From Streptomyces asiaticus (GTDB taxonomy: Bacteria; Actinomycetota; Actinomycetes; Streptomycetales; Streptomycetaceae): a stretch of DNA of 64,000 bases. The stretch is taken from positions 6,510,001 through 6,574,000 of the forward strand of contig NZ_JAGSHX010000006.1 in assembly GCF_018138715.1 (NCBI RefSeq), in the 5' to 3' direction. Position numbers and translations under genes: made by a program. The notes below the pieces were generated by a model. It saw nothing but the letters and a program-made list of their open reading frames with translations. It did no database searches and was not told the DNA's origin. The first letter of the stretch is position 1, and each line of letters opens with the position of its first letter. Below are positions 26,002-34,282 of this stretch, in pieces.

Positions 26002-26727
26002 TCAAGGTGCGGCCGTGAGGGACTGCGCCGTTCCCCGGGCGAGTACATCTGCGATCTCCTTCGCGGACCGCGCCGTGTGCAGGGCGATCAGATCGGCGAG
26101 CAGGTCGTCCAGCGGTGGCCAGGGAAGGTCGCCGTGGTCGTTGTAGAGGCTGATCAGGCCATGCATGGCGGTCCACAGGAGCAGGCCGGCCTGCCATCGC
26201 CGTTCGGGCGCGTCGGGCGTTCCGGTGACCGCTGCCAGTGCGGCGATCAGCGCCTCCAGCAGGCCTGCACCGGCTTCGTGAACGGAGTCGCCGTACGCCT
26301 CGGCCTCCGCGCCGGTGCCGGTCGTCGCGTCCGGGCGAGGAGCCAGGTCGCGGGGCATCCGTCCGCCGAAGAGCGTCCTGTAGTGGCCCGGCTGCTCCAC
26401 GCCCCAGCGGACGTAGGCAGCGCAGCGGGCGACGAGCGCACCCAACGGGTCCGTGGCCGAAGCCTCGGCCCGGTCCATCAGACGCGCCAACTCCTCGTAC
26501 CGCTGGCACAGAACGTGATCGATGAGGGCGCCCAGGTCCGGGAAGTGGCTGTAGATGCTCGCCGGAGCCACTCCGACTTCACGTGCGACCCGTCGCAGCG
26601 TCAAGGTCTCGGGCTGATCCAGGGTTGCCAGCAAGTGGGCGGCCGCCTCGATCAGCTGCGCCCTGAGCACCTGCCCCTGCCCGCGCGGGTTGCGCCGGCG
26701 TACCGGCGCCGGGTCACCAGCAGTCAT
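26002..26727 (-). CDS. TetR-family transcriptional regulator
   Basis: The 241-residue repressor has an N-terminal DNA-binding domain (QLIEAAAHLLATLDQPETLTLRRVAREVGVAPASIYSHFPDLGALIDHVL) and a helical ligand domain of the TetR_C_33 kind (WRWGVEQPGHYRTLFGG-like segment). The ATG at 26,727 has GGAGGG six bases upstream, better than the ATG at 26,733. It is divergent from the NAD(P)-binding gene; three matching half-palindromes in the gap are its likely operators. Confidence 0.9.
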   Translation of the reverse strand: MTAGDPAPVRRRNPRGQGQVLRAQLIEAAAHLLATLDQPETLTLRRVAREVGVAPASIYSHFPDLGALIDHVLCQRYEELARLMDRAEASATDPLGALVARCAAYVRWGVEQPGHYRTLFGGRMPRDLAPRPDATTGTGAEAEAYGDSVHEAGAGLLEALIAALAAVTGTPDAPERRWQAGLLLWTAMHGLISLYNDHGDLPWPPLDDLLADLIALHTARSAKEIADVLARGTAQSLTAAP

Positions 26728-26762
26728 GCGCATCCCTCCCGGGTCCGCCCGAATCCCAAAGC

Positions 26763-26842
26763 AACACCTGTTCACCTTACCTGCTCGCATCGGCTTGACA
26801 TCTTTAACCAACACTTGTTCACTCACATTGCCAACAGTTGTT
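26763..26842. promoter_or_regulatory. Three TetR-type operator copies (AACANNTGTT)
   Basis: AACACCTGTT (26,763-26,772), AACACTTGTT (26,810-26,819) and AACAGTTGTT (26,833-26,842) share the palindromic core AACANNTGTT, each with a 5' C and a 3' CA. The middle copy overlaps the -10 of the rightward promoter; the third lies near its start point. The first is near the TetR gene's own promoter region, which fits autoregulation. Confidence 0.75.
26795..26823 (+). promoter_or_regulatory. Promoter of the NAD(P)-binding gene
   Basis: A perfect TTGACA (26,795-26,800) is followed after 17 bases by TTCACT (26,818-26,823). The middle operator lies between and over the -10. Confidence 0.6.
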
Positions 26843-26859
26843 CAGTCAAAGGGGAAGTC

Positions 26860-27480
26860 ATGCGCATCGCCGTGCTGGGAGCCACCGGCAGGACCGGCCG
26901 CACCGTCGTGGAGCAAGCCCTCGCCCGCGGGCACCAGGTGGTCGCTCTGGTCCGCCGGCCCGAAGCGTTCGCCGTCTCCGATCCCAGTGCCGGCGATCGG
27001 GTCGGGATCAGGCGGGCCGAGGTCGCCTCACCGGCTGCGTTTCCCGACCTCTCCGACGTCGATGTCGTCATCTCCGCCCTCGGTGTCAGCAAGGGTGAGG
27101 GCCCCGGCGTCCTGGAGGCGGGCGCGAAGCGTCTTGTCGCCGCGAAGGTCCGTACGATCTGGCTCGGCGCCCTCGGCTCAGGGGTCTCGACCGGCGCGGG
27201 CGGAGCGATCTACCAGGCGGTGATGCGGATGTTCGTGGGTAAGGAGCTCGCCGAGAAGGCCACTGCCGACGGCATCGCACTGGCCGGGGGCGCCACTGTC
27301 TTTCACGCGCCGGACGTCGCCAAGGGGCCCGTCAGCTCGACTCGGCGCATCCTGCGCCTGGCCGATTACCCGCAGCCCTTCCTCCCTCCCCGGATCACCC
27401 GCGACACCCTCGCGGCCCTCCTGATCGACGAGGCGGAGGCGCCTGCGCACCGCGCTGAGATCCTCGTCCCGCTCGGCTGA
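26860..27480 (+). CDS. NAD(P)H-binding (NmrA/atypical SDR) oxidoreductase
   Basis: The 206-residue protein starts with the dinucleotide motif MRIAVLGATGRTGRTVV and continues with VDVVISALGVSKGEG and TIWLGALGSGVST, as in atypical short-chain dehydrogenases related to NmrA and flavin reductases. There is no YxxxK pair, so it may sense or use NAD(P)H rather than act on an alcohol. GGGGAAG precedes the ATG. It is the most likely direct target of the divergent TetR regulator. Confidence 0.85.
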   Translation: MRIAVLGATGRTGRTVVEQALARGHQVVALVRRPEAFAVSDPSAGDRVGIRRAEVASPAAFPDLSDVDVVISALGVSKGEGPGVLEAGAKRLVAAKVRTIWLGALGSGVSTGAGGAIYQAVMRMFVGKELAEKATADGIALAGGATVFHAPDVAKGPVSSTRRILRLADYPQPFLPPRITRDTLAALLIDEAEAPAHRAEILVPLG

Positions 27481-27597
27481 CCCGGTACGTCGGTCCGCAC
27501 CGCTCGGCTGCCCCTTCGTAGCAGGCGGCCCAGCCGCACGGCAGGTGGCGAGCGGCGCGGATCCCCACCGCCGGAGGCCGGGCCGCCCGGCCCGGGA

Positions 27598-28370
27598 TCA
27601 AGTGGGCCATGGCCGTCGGCACCGTGATCGTGACGGCGGGTGCCCGGGCAGCGGCGGGTCCGCCCAGGCCGAGGAGCGCGTCCCCGCGCAGTGGCGCCGC
27701 TTCAACACCGCTTGCAGGGTCGGGTGGTTGGCCTTGACGACGGCGATGAAGTGCGCGTTCTTCTCCTTGACCAGGAATCGTGCGTGATCGGCCTGGGTGT
27801 GCAGGGCGTCGAAGGTCAGCACGGCGCGGGCCGGGTCGAGGGAGGCCAGGAGCGGCCGGAAGGCGGTGATCTCGTTGCTTTTGGTTGCCACCTGCCGCTG
27901 GGCGATGACCGCGCCACCGTGGACGGCGGCGGCGACCAGGTGGACCGCCTGGTGCAGCGCGGTGCGCGAGCCCCGCAGGGTCTTGCCGTCCACCGCCACC
28001 GCGGTCCGCGGTGCCCGGCCCGGCGATTCTCCCTCCGCGTCCATGCGGCCTTGTCCGAGCGGCCAGGCCCCCGGGGCGTCATCCAGGGCATCGGCGTCGA
28101 TCCGGGCGATCAGCCGGGACAGCGTGGTCAGCGCCGGGACGGCGTGGTCAGCGCCGGGACTGCGCCGACCAGGCCGAGGCGGGTGCGCAGGTCCGGGGCG
28201 AGGTGGGCGGTGAAGCGGCAGACGGTGACGAGGCTGCGGGCGCCGGCCATGACCGCGAGGACGTACAGGGCCGGCAGGGTGCCCAGCCGATAGCGGCGGC
28301 CCTGCCGCGAGAACGCTTTCGCCCTGATGCCGTAGACCCGTGCCGCGCCCGGCGCCCACACGCCCTCCAT
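27598..28370 (-). pseudogene. Broken ISAs1-family transposase
   Basis: The minus strand holds the N-terminal segment (RRYRLGTLPALYVLAVMAGARSL) in one frame and the DDE part in another (VAVDGKTLRGSR, KSNEITAFRPLLASLD, VLTFDALHTQADHARFLV, HFIAVVKANHPTLQ), all typical of ISAs1 transposases. The frames meet at a 20-bp tandem duplication (19-bp identity, 28,122-28,140 and 28,142-28,160); removing one copy restores one frame. The C-terminal third is missing or altered. It cannot be functional. Confidence 0.82.
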
Positions 28371-28400
28371 CCGCGTCTCCAACTGTTCATGCGCCGTCTC

Positions 28401-28429
28401 TTGACGCTCTGTAAGGCAAACCCTAAGGT
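28401..28429 (+). promoter_or_regulatory. Promoter of the sialidase-ABC transporter operon
   Basis: TTGACG (28,401-28,406) and TAAGGT (28,424-28,429) are 17 bases apart, a near-consensus housekeeping promoter. Transcription would start near 28,436, about 70 bases before the GTG of the sialidase. It lies right beside the ISAs1 remnant. Confidence 0.65.
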
Positions 28430-28505
28430 CGCCGCACACAAGGGACGTCCTACGTCCCATTTATCTGACTCGGCACTCGATTGCGACGGGGCATCGGGAG
28501 GTCTG

Positions 28506-29633
28506 GTGACAGTCGACACGGGGGCGGCACGCTCGTACGAGGTGTCCGTTCCGTTCCGGGCGGGGACCGAGGGCTATGCGAGCTACCGGATCCCGGCAGT
28601 CGTGCTGACCCACGACGGCACCGTCCTCGCCTTCGCCGAAGGCAGGGTGAACTCCTCCGCCGACGACGGCCATATCGACCTCGTGCTCAAGCGGTCGGCC
28701 GACGGCGGACGGACCTGGGGCGCCTTACAGGTCGTCGCCCGCAACGGCGACGGAACGGCGGGCAACCCCGCCCCCGTCGTCCTCGACGGCGGCCCGGACG
28801 ACGGCCGCGTCCTGCTGGTGCACGTCCGCAGCGCCGCCTCCGCCACCGAGGACCGGATCCGGCGCGGCGAGGTGAGCGCGGCCGACGGGCGGCGGGTGTG
28901 GCTGACGTACAGCGATGACGACGGTGTGAGCTGGAGCGAGGCCCGCGAGATCACCGCGAGCACCAAGCGGCCCGAATGGCGCTGGTACGCCACCACCCCG
29001 GGCCATGCCCTCCAGTTGCGGTACGGCCCCCACGCGGGCCGGATCGTCATCCCCGGCAACCACTCCCTGCCCCCGACCGTCCCCGGCGACAACGGCACCG
29101 AGGGGCGGTACAACGGCGGGCACGACCTGCTCAGCGACGACGACGGCGCCACCTGGCGGATCGGGTACGTGGACGACAACCCCGACGGCTACGTCAACGT
29201 CAACGAGACCACCGCCGCCCAACTCCCCGACGGCCGGGTCTACTTCAACACCCGCACCGACGCCACCGCGCCCGGCACCCGCGCCGACGCCCACTCCGGC
29301 GACGGCGGCGCCACCCTGGACCTCCCCTTCCGGCCGCAGGCCGGTCTGGTCGCCCCGGTGGTGGAGTGCAGCGTGCTGCACCTCGGGGAGCCGGACGCGC
29401 TGCTCTTCTCCGGCCCCGCCGACCCCGCGTACCGGGCGCTGATGACCGTCCGCACCAGCTTTGACGGCGGCGTCACCTGGCGGCCGAGCCACACCGTGAA
29501 CGGCCTGCCCGCCGCCTACTCCGATCTGGTCCGGCTCGACGACGCCACGGTCGGACTGCTCTACGAGACCGGCGACTTCAGCGCCTACTCGACCATCACA
29601 TTCCGGCGCATTCCGACGGAGGAGCTGGTATGA
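28506..29633 (+). CDS. Sialidase (exo-alpha-sialidase, BNR repeat), without signal peptide
   Basis: The 375-residue protein has the sialidase YRIP arginine motif (ASYRIPAVVLTHDGTVLAFAEGR) and four Asp-box repeats: SADGGRTWG, SDDDGVSWS, SDDDGATWR and SFDGGVTWR. RTSFDGG and LYETGDFSAYSTITF at the end hold the late Arg/Tyr/Glu region. It should release sialic acid from glycans. The N-terminus (MTVDTGAARSYEVSVPF) is not a signal peptide, so the enzyme probably acts in the cytoplasm. GGGAGG precedes the GTG. Codon 74 is TTA, so translation should need bldA tRNA. Its stop overlaps the ATG of the binding protein. Confidence 0.88.
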   Translation: MTVDTGAARSYEVSVPFRAGTEGYASYRIPAVVLTHDGTVLAFAEGRVNSSADDGHIDLVLKRSADGGRTWGALQVVARNGDGTAGNPAPVVLDGGPDDGRVLLVHVRSAASATEDRIRRGEVSAADGRRVWLTYSDDDGVSWSEAREITASTKRPEWRWYATTPGHALQLRYGPHAGRIVIPGNHSLPPTVPGDNGTEGRYNGGHDLLSDDDGATWRIGYVDDNPDGYVNVNETTAAQLPDGRVYFNTRTDATAPGTRADAHSGDGGATLDLPFRPQAGLVAPVVECSVLHLGEPDALLFSGPADPAYRALMTVRTSFDGGVTWRPSHTVNGLPAAYSDLVRLDDATVGLLYETGDFSAYSTITFRRIPTEELV

Positions 29634-30985
29634 GCGACACCGCAAGAAACCGGAACACCTGGACGCACGGCACGCCGCGCCGCGCGGTCCTCGGCGGCGC
29701 GGCCGCCGCGGCCGCCGGGTTCGCCCTCGCGGGCTGCGGCTCGGACGGCGACGGGGGTGATGAGCCCAAGGACCGCAAGAAGGGCGAGAAGATCACCCTG
29801 ACCTTCTGGTCCTGGGTGCCGGGCATCGACAAGCCCGTCGCCCTGTGGAACAGCAAGAACCCCGAGGTGCGGGTCAAGGTCGAGAAGGTCTCGGCCGTCG
29901 ACGGCGCCCAGTACGCCAAGATGCACGCCGCCATCAAGGCGGGCAATCCGCCGGACCTCGGCCAGATCGAGTACCCGGTCGTGCCCAGCTTCCTCATCGA
30001 CAACGGGCTGCTTGACCTGACCAAGTACGGGGTCGCCGACCACAAGGACAAGTTCATCGGCTGGCAGTGGCAGCAGTCCGTCTTCGGCAAGGCCGTCTAC
30101 GCCGTACCGCAGGCGTCCGGTCCGATGGGCCTGTTCATCCGTCAGGACCTCTTCGAGAAGTGGGGCATAGAGCCGCCCGCCACCTGGGACGAGTACGAGG
30201 CGGCGGCCACCGCGATCCGTAAGAAGGGCGCCTGGATCGAGACCTTCTCGGCCACCAACGGCAACCGCTTCGCGGGGCTCGCCTGGCAGGCCGGGGCGCG
30301 CTGGTTCGGCACCGAGGGCGACACCTGGACCGTCTCCATCGACGACGAGCCCACCCGTAAGGTCGCCGACTACTGGTACGGGCTGGTCCGCCGGAAGCTC
30401 ATCAAGACCATCCCGGACCGGCAGAACGCCTGGTACAAGGATGTCCAGACCGGCGACATGGCCTCCTGGCTCGGCGCCAGCTGGGGCGACGCCCTGCTGG
30501 TGGGCAACGCCCCCAAGACCGCGGGCAAATGGCGCGTGGTGCCCATGCCGCAGTGGAAGAAGGGCGACGCCGCCTACGCCAACTGGGGCGGCTCCACCAC
30601 CGCGGTCTTCGCCAAGAGCAAGTACCCCAAGGACGCGCTGGCCTTCGCGATCTGGCTCAACACCGACCCCGAGTCGATCAAGCTGCTGATCGAGAACGGC
30701 TATGGCACCCCGGGCGCCAAGCAGGGCTACACCACCTCCCAGCTCGACGTGCACAAGGACTTCTTCGGCGGCCAGGAGTACAGCAAGGTCTTCGACGAGG
30801 CGAGCAAGGGCGTGGACACCAGCTGGAAGTGGGGCCCCGCCACCGACACCCTCTACCAGCGGCTCGGCGACGCCTTCACGGCGGCCATCGGGGACGGGTC
30901 CGACTTCCGCTCCGTGCTGAAGAAGGTGCAGAGTCAGACGATCACCGATCTGAAGGAAAAGGGCCTCCAGGTGAAGGCCGGGTGA
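29630..30985 (+). CDS. Sugar ABC transporter substrate-binding lipoprotein (family 1)
   Basis: The 451-residue protein has a Tat-like signal with lipobox (TPRRAVLGGAAAAAAGFALAGC) and a family-1 solute-binding fold (ITLTFWSWVPGIDKPVALWN, YAVPQASGPMGLFIRQDLF, TAVFAKSKYPKDALAFAIWLN). It captures an oligosaccharide outside the membrane. An ATGA overlap with the sialidase links the two, so the ligand is probably a sialylated or related glycan; this is inference from context. Confidence 0.92.
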   Translation: MSDTARNRNTWTHGTPRRAVLGGAAAAAAGFALAGCGSDGDGGDEPKDRKKGEKITLTFWSWVPGIDKPVALWNSKNPEVRVKVEKVSAVDGAQYAKMHAAIKAGNPPDLGQIEYPVVPSFLIDNGLLDLTKYGVADHKDKFIGWQWQQSVFGKAVYAVPQASGPMGLFIRQDLFEKWGIEPPATWDEYEAAATAIRKKGAWIETFSATNGNRFAGLAWQAGARWFGTEGDTWTVSIDDEPTRKVADYWYGLVRRKLIKTIPDRQNAWYKDVQTGDMASWLGASWGDALLVGNAPKTAGKWRVVPMPQWKKGDAAYANWGGSTTAVFAKSKYPKDALAFAIWLNTDPESIKLLIENGYGTPGAKQGYTTSQLDVHKDFFGGQEYSKVFDEASKGVDTSWKWGPATDTLYQRLGDAFTAAIGDGSDFRSVLKKVQSQTITDLKEKGLQVKAG

Positions 30986-31923
30986 GGCGGATGAGAGGAG
31001 CCCCCCGCCGCCTCACCAGGACCGAGGCACGCAGCGCCCGAGCGGCGTCCGGGTTCCTGCTGCCCTTCCTCGCGCTCTTCCTGCTGTGCTTCATCGCCCC
31101 GATCGGCTACGCCCTCTACGAGAGCCTGCTGAAGGTCGAGCGCACCGGGCCGCTCGGCCTCGGCGGGGAGACCAAGCAGGTGTGGGCGGGGCTGTCCAAC
31201 TACGCCCACGCGCTGGAGGACGACCGGTTCACGGCGGGCTTCGGGCGGGTGCTGCTCTTCGGCGCCGTCCAGATCCCGGTGATGATCGCCTTCGCCACCG
31301 GGCTGGCGCTGCTGCTGGACGCGGCGTCCGCGCGCTGGGTGGGCTTCTTCCGGACCGCCTTCTTCCTGCCGTACGGGGTGCCCGGTGTGATCGCCTCGAT
31401 CCTGTGGGGCTTCCTCTACGTCCCCGGGATCAGCCCGCTGGTGGAGATGGCCCACTCGGCGGGCTGGGACGTGGACTTCCTGGGCCGCGGAGCGGTCCTG
31501 TGGTCCATCGCCAACATCGTCACCTGGCAGTTCACCGGCTACAACATGCTGGTGCTGATCGCCCAGCTCAAGGCCGTCCCCGGCGAGCTGTACGAGGCGG
31601 CGCGGATCGACGGGGCCAGTGCCTGGCAGGTGGCCCGGCACATCAAGCTCCCGCTGATCCGGCCCGCGCTCGTGCTCACCACCGTCTTCAGCCTCATCGG
31701 CACCCTCCAGCTCTTCGCCGAACCGAAGGTGCTCAAACCGCTGAGCAACTCCATCGACTCCGGCTACACCCCCAATCTGGCCGCCTACAACGAGGCGTTC
31801 ACCAGCAACAACCAGCACATCGCGGCGGCCGAGGCGGTGCTGCTCGCCCTTGTCGCCTGCGTGCTGTCCTTCGGCTTCCTGAGGCTCGTGGGACAGCGGG
31901 GGAAGGACGGCGAGAGCGGATGA
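30982..31923 (+). CDS. Sugar ABC transporter permease (MalF type)
   Basis: The 313-residue protein has six membrane helices and the EAA loop EAARIDGASAWQVARHIKLPLI that contacts the ATPase. The GTG at 30,982 overlaps the previous stop (GTGA) and has GTGAAGG upstream; an ATG nine bases later is an alternative. It pairs with the next permease. Confidence 0.92.
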   Translation: MRRMRGAPRRLTRTEARSARAASGFLLPFLALFLLCFIAPIGYALYESLLKVERTGPLGLGGETKQVWAGLSNYAHALEDDRFTAGFGRVLLFGAVQIPVMIAFATGLALLLDAASARWVGFFRTAFFLPYGVPGVIASILWGFLYVPGISPLVEMAHSAGWDVDFLGRGAVLWSIANIVTWQFTGYNMLVLIAQLKAVPGELYEAARIDGASAWQVARHIKLPLIRPALVLTTVFSLIGTLQLFAEPKVLKPLSNSIDSGYTPNLAAYNEAFTSNNQHIAAAEAVLLALVACVLSFGFLRLVGQRGKDGESG

Positions 31924-32924
31924 CCGAGGCGAACGACCTGACCGGCGGCGTGGTCGCCGACGAGCCCGGCGGGCCCGGCGAGCCCACGGATGGGGCCGCG
32001 CGCGGGCGGGGGCCCGAGGCCGCCCCGCCCGGCGCCCGGCCCGGTGCGGGCCGCCGCCGCGCGGCGAAGGGCCGGGCGGGTCTTGAACCCCCCTTGCGGC
32101 ACCGCATCATCACCGCCTCGCTGCTCACCGTCGCCGCCCTCTACTTCCTGACCCCCGTCTACTGGCTCGTGGTCTCCTCCACCAAGTCCAGCAGCGACCT
32201 CTTCGGCACCTTCGGCTTCTGGTTCCACGACCCGCACCCGCTGGACTATCTGCACCGGGTGCTCACCTACGACGACGGCATCTACGTCCGGTGGTTCGCC
32301 AACAGCCTGATGTACGCGGGCGTCGGCGCGCTCGCCGCCACCCTGCTGTCGGCCGCGGCCGGTTACGCCCTGGCCAAGTACCGCTTCCCCGGCCGGGAGG
32401 GCATCTTCAACGTCATCCTGGCCGGGGTGCTGATCCCGGGCACGGCGCTCGCCCTCCCGCTGTATCTGCTCTTCAGCGAGATCGGCCTGGCCAACACCTA
32501 CTGGGCCGTGCTGATCCCCAGCGTGGTCAGCCCGTTCGGGGTCTATCTGTGCCGGATCTACGCGGCCGCCGCCGTCCCGGACTCCCTCCTGGAGGCGGCG
32601 CGGATCGACGGCGCGGGGGAGGCCCGGATCTTCTCCACGCTGGGGCTGCGGCTGATGACTCCGGCGCTGGTGACCGTCTTCCTGTTCCAGTTCGTGCACA
32701 TCTGGAACAACTTCTTTCTGCCGCTGGTCATGCTCTCCGACTCCGACCTCTATCCGATCCAGCTCGGTCTGACGTCCTGGCAGGGGTACGCGGACCGGCA
32801 GCCGGAGCTGTACCAGTACACGGTCGGCGGGGCGTTCCTGTCCGTCCTGCCGCTGATGGTGCTGATGGGCGTACTCCAGCGGTACTGGCGCACAGGGCTG
32901 ACGGAGGGGAGTGTCAAAGCGTAA
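31920..32924 (+). CDS. Sugar ABC transporter permease (MalG type)
   Basis: The 334-residue protein has a Gly/Pro/Arg-rich cytoplasmic N-terminus of about 60 residues, six helices, and the EAA loop EAARIDGAGEARIFSTLGLRLM. It overlaps the previous gene by ATGA. No ATPase gene is in the operon; such importers in Streptomyces often share the MsiK ATPase encoded elsewhere. Confidence 0.92.
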   Translation: MTEANDLTGGVVADEPGGPGEPTDGAARGRGPEAAPPGARPGAGRRRAAKGRAGLEPPLRHRIITASLLTVAALYFLTPVYWLVVSSTKSSSDLFGTFGFWFHDPHPLDYLHRVLTYDDGIYVRWFANSLMYAGVGALAATLLSAAAGYALAKYRFPGREGIFNVILAGVLIPGTALALPLYLLFSEIGLANTYWAVLIPSVVSPFGVYLCRIYAAAAVPDSLLEAARIDGAGEARIFSTLGLRLMTPALVTVFLFQFVHIWNNFFLPLVMLSDSDLYPIQLGLTSWQGYADRQPELYQYTVGGAFLSVLPLMVLMGVLQRYWRTGLTEGSVKA

Positions 32925-32971
32925 GAGACGTCACCATGAAGGTGGCCGTGGTGCGTGACAGGATCACTGTC

Positions 32972-33709
32972 ATGACTACTCCTGATGCCCCGAACTCCGC
33001 GTCCGACGCCCCCGCGAAGAAGGCCCCCGCCAAGGACCCCTGGGACCTCCCCGATGTGTCCGGCCTGACCGTCGGTGTCCTCGGTGGCACCGGTGACCAG
33101 GGCCGTGGTCTCGCCTACCGGCTGGCCAGGGCCGGCCAGAAGGTGATCATCGGCTCGCGCGCCGCCGAGCGCGCGCAGACCGCGGCGCGGGAGCTGGGCG
33201 GCGCGGAGCTCGGCATCGAGGGCGCGGACAACGCGGAGTGCTCGCGCCGCAGCGACATCGTCATCGTCGCGGTCCCGTGGGACGGCCACGCCAAGACGCT
33301 GGAGGGGCTGCGCGAGGAGCTCGGCGGCAAGCTGGTCATCGACTGCGTCAACCCGCTGGGCTTCGACAAGAAGGGCGCGTACGCGCTGCGGCCGGAGGAG
33401 GGCAGCGCCGCCGAGCAGGCCGCCGCGCTGCTGCCGGACTCCCGGGTCACCGCGGCCTTCCACCACCTCTCGGCCGTGCTGCTCCAGGACCCCGAGGTCG
33501 AGCAGATCGACACCGATGTGATGGTCCTGGGCGAGTCGCGCGCCGACACCGACCTGGTCCAGGCGCTCGCGGCGCGCATCCCGGGCATGCGCGGGGTCTT
33601 CGCGGGCCGGCTGCGCAACGCCCACCAGGTGGAGTCCCTGGTGGCCAATCTGATCTCGGTCAACCGCCGCTACAAGGCCCACGCGGGCCTGCGCATCACG
33701 GACGTCTGA
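32972..33709 (+). CDS. npdG: F420H2:NADP oxidoreductase (NADPH-dependent F420 reductase)
   Basis: The 245-residue protein has the GLTVGVLGGTGDQGRGLAYRLA Rossmann motif and IIGSRAAERAQ that recognises NADP phosphate, then VPWDGHAKTL and CVNPLGFD, as in Fno/NpdG. It passes hydride between NADPH and coenzyme F420. The N-terminus has 30 extra residues rich in Ala/Pro/Lys. I chose the ATG at 32,972; the ATG at 32,936 is in frame and possible. Confidence 0.9.
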   Translation: MTTPDAPNSASDAPAKKAPAKDPWDLPDVSGLTVGVLGGTGDQGRGLAYRLARAGQKVIIGSRAAERAQTAARELGGAELGIEGADNAECSRRSDIVIVAVPWDGHAKTLEGLREELGGKLVIDCVNPLGFDKKGAYALRPEEGSAAEQAAALLPDSRVTAAFHHLSAVLLQDPEVEQIDTDVMVLGESRADTDLVQALAARIPGMRGVFAGRLRNAHQVESLVANLISVNRRYKAHAGLRITDV

Positions 33710-33836
33710 GGGCGGCCCCGCGGGCTTGTCCGGATCCGGGGGCCCGGGATGTCCACACCCGGGGCGCCCGGCCCCTCCGGCGGCGCGTGGGGGACAATGG
33801 CGGGGAGTGACACACCCCCCGACAGGAGCCGACCCC

Positions 33837-34037
33837 ATGCCCCGCCTCGCCCTCTACACCCTGGCCGTCTGCGTGCTCGCGATCGCCGCGGCCGTCGTGT
33901 CCTTCGCGCGGGGGAGCTGGCTCGGCGTCGTCTGGATCCTGATCGCCGGTATCTCGTCCAACATGGCCTGGTACTACCTCCGCAAGGCCCGCGCCGACCG
34001 CGCGGCCGACCGCGAGCGCACGGGCGCCGCGGGCTGA
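33837..34037 (+). CDS. Small two-helix membrane protein (66 aa)
   Basis: The 66-residue protein is mostly two hydrophobic helices (LALYTLAVCVLAIAAAVVSFARG and LGVVWILIAGISSNMAWYYL) with a charged tail KARADRAADRERTGAAG. AGGAG precedes the ATG at good spacing. Function is unknown. Confidence 0.75.
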   Translation: MPRLALYTLAVCVLAIAAAVVSFARGSWLGVVWILIAGISSNMAWYYLRKARADRAADRERTGAAG

Positions 34038-34091
34038 GGCTGCGGCCGCGCGCCGAGGCCGCGGGGGAGCCGTTACGGGTGTCCGGCGGAT

Positions 34092-34266
34092 CTGTCCCCT
34101 CCCCGCCCCTTCCCGTTACTGGGGCTCCGCCCCAGACCCCGGGGTCCAGGGGCTCCGCCCCGGCACCTGACGATGTGCGGCTCCGCCGCGTGCGGGGGCT
34201 GAAGCCCCAGACCCTGGGGTCTGGGGCTTCAGCCCCAGTTTCGGGAAGGGGCGGGGAGGGGAACAG
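34092..34266. repeat. Long inverted GC-rich element between convergent genes
   Basis: CTGTCCCCTCCCCGCCCC (34,092 on) is complementary to the purine arm ending at 34,266, with GGGGCTCCGCCCCAGACCCC-type palindromes and a short piece of the dispersed repeat (GATGTGCGGCTCCGCCGCGT, 34,172-34,191) between. It fills the gap between the convergent 66-aa gene and the M50 gene and may terminate both. Confidence 0.75.
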
Positions 34267-34282
34267 CCCGCCGCAGGCGCCC

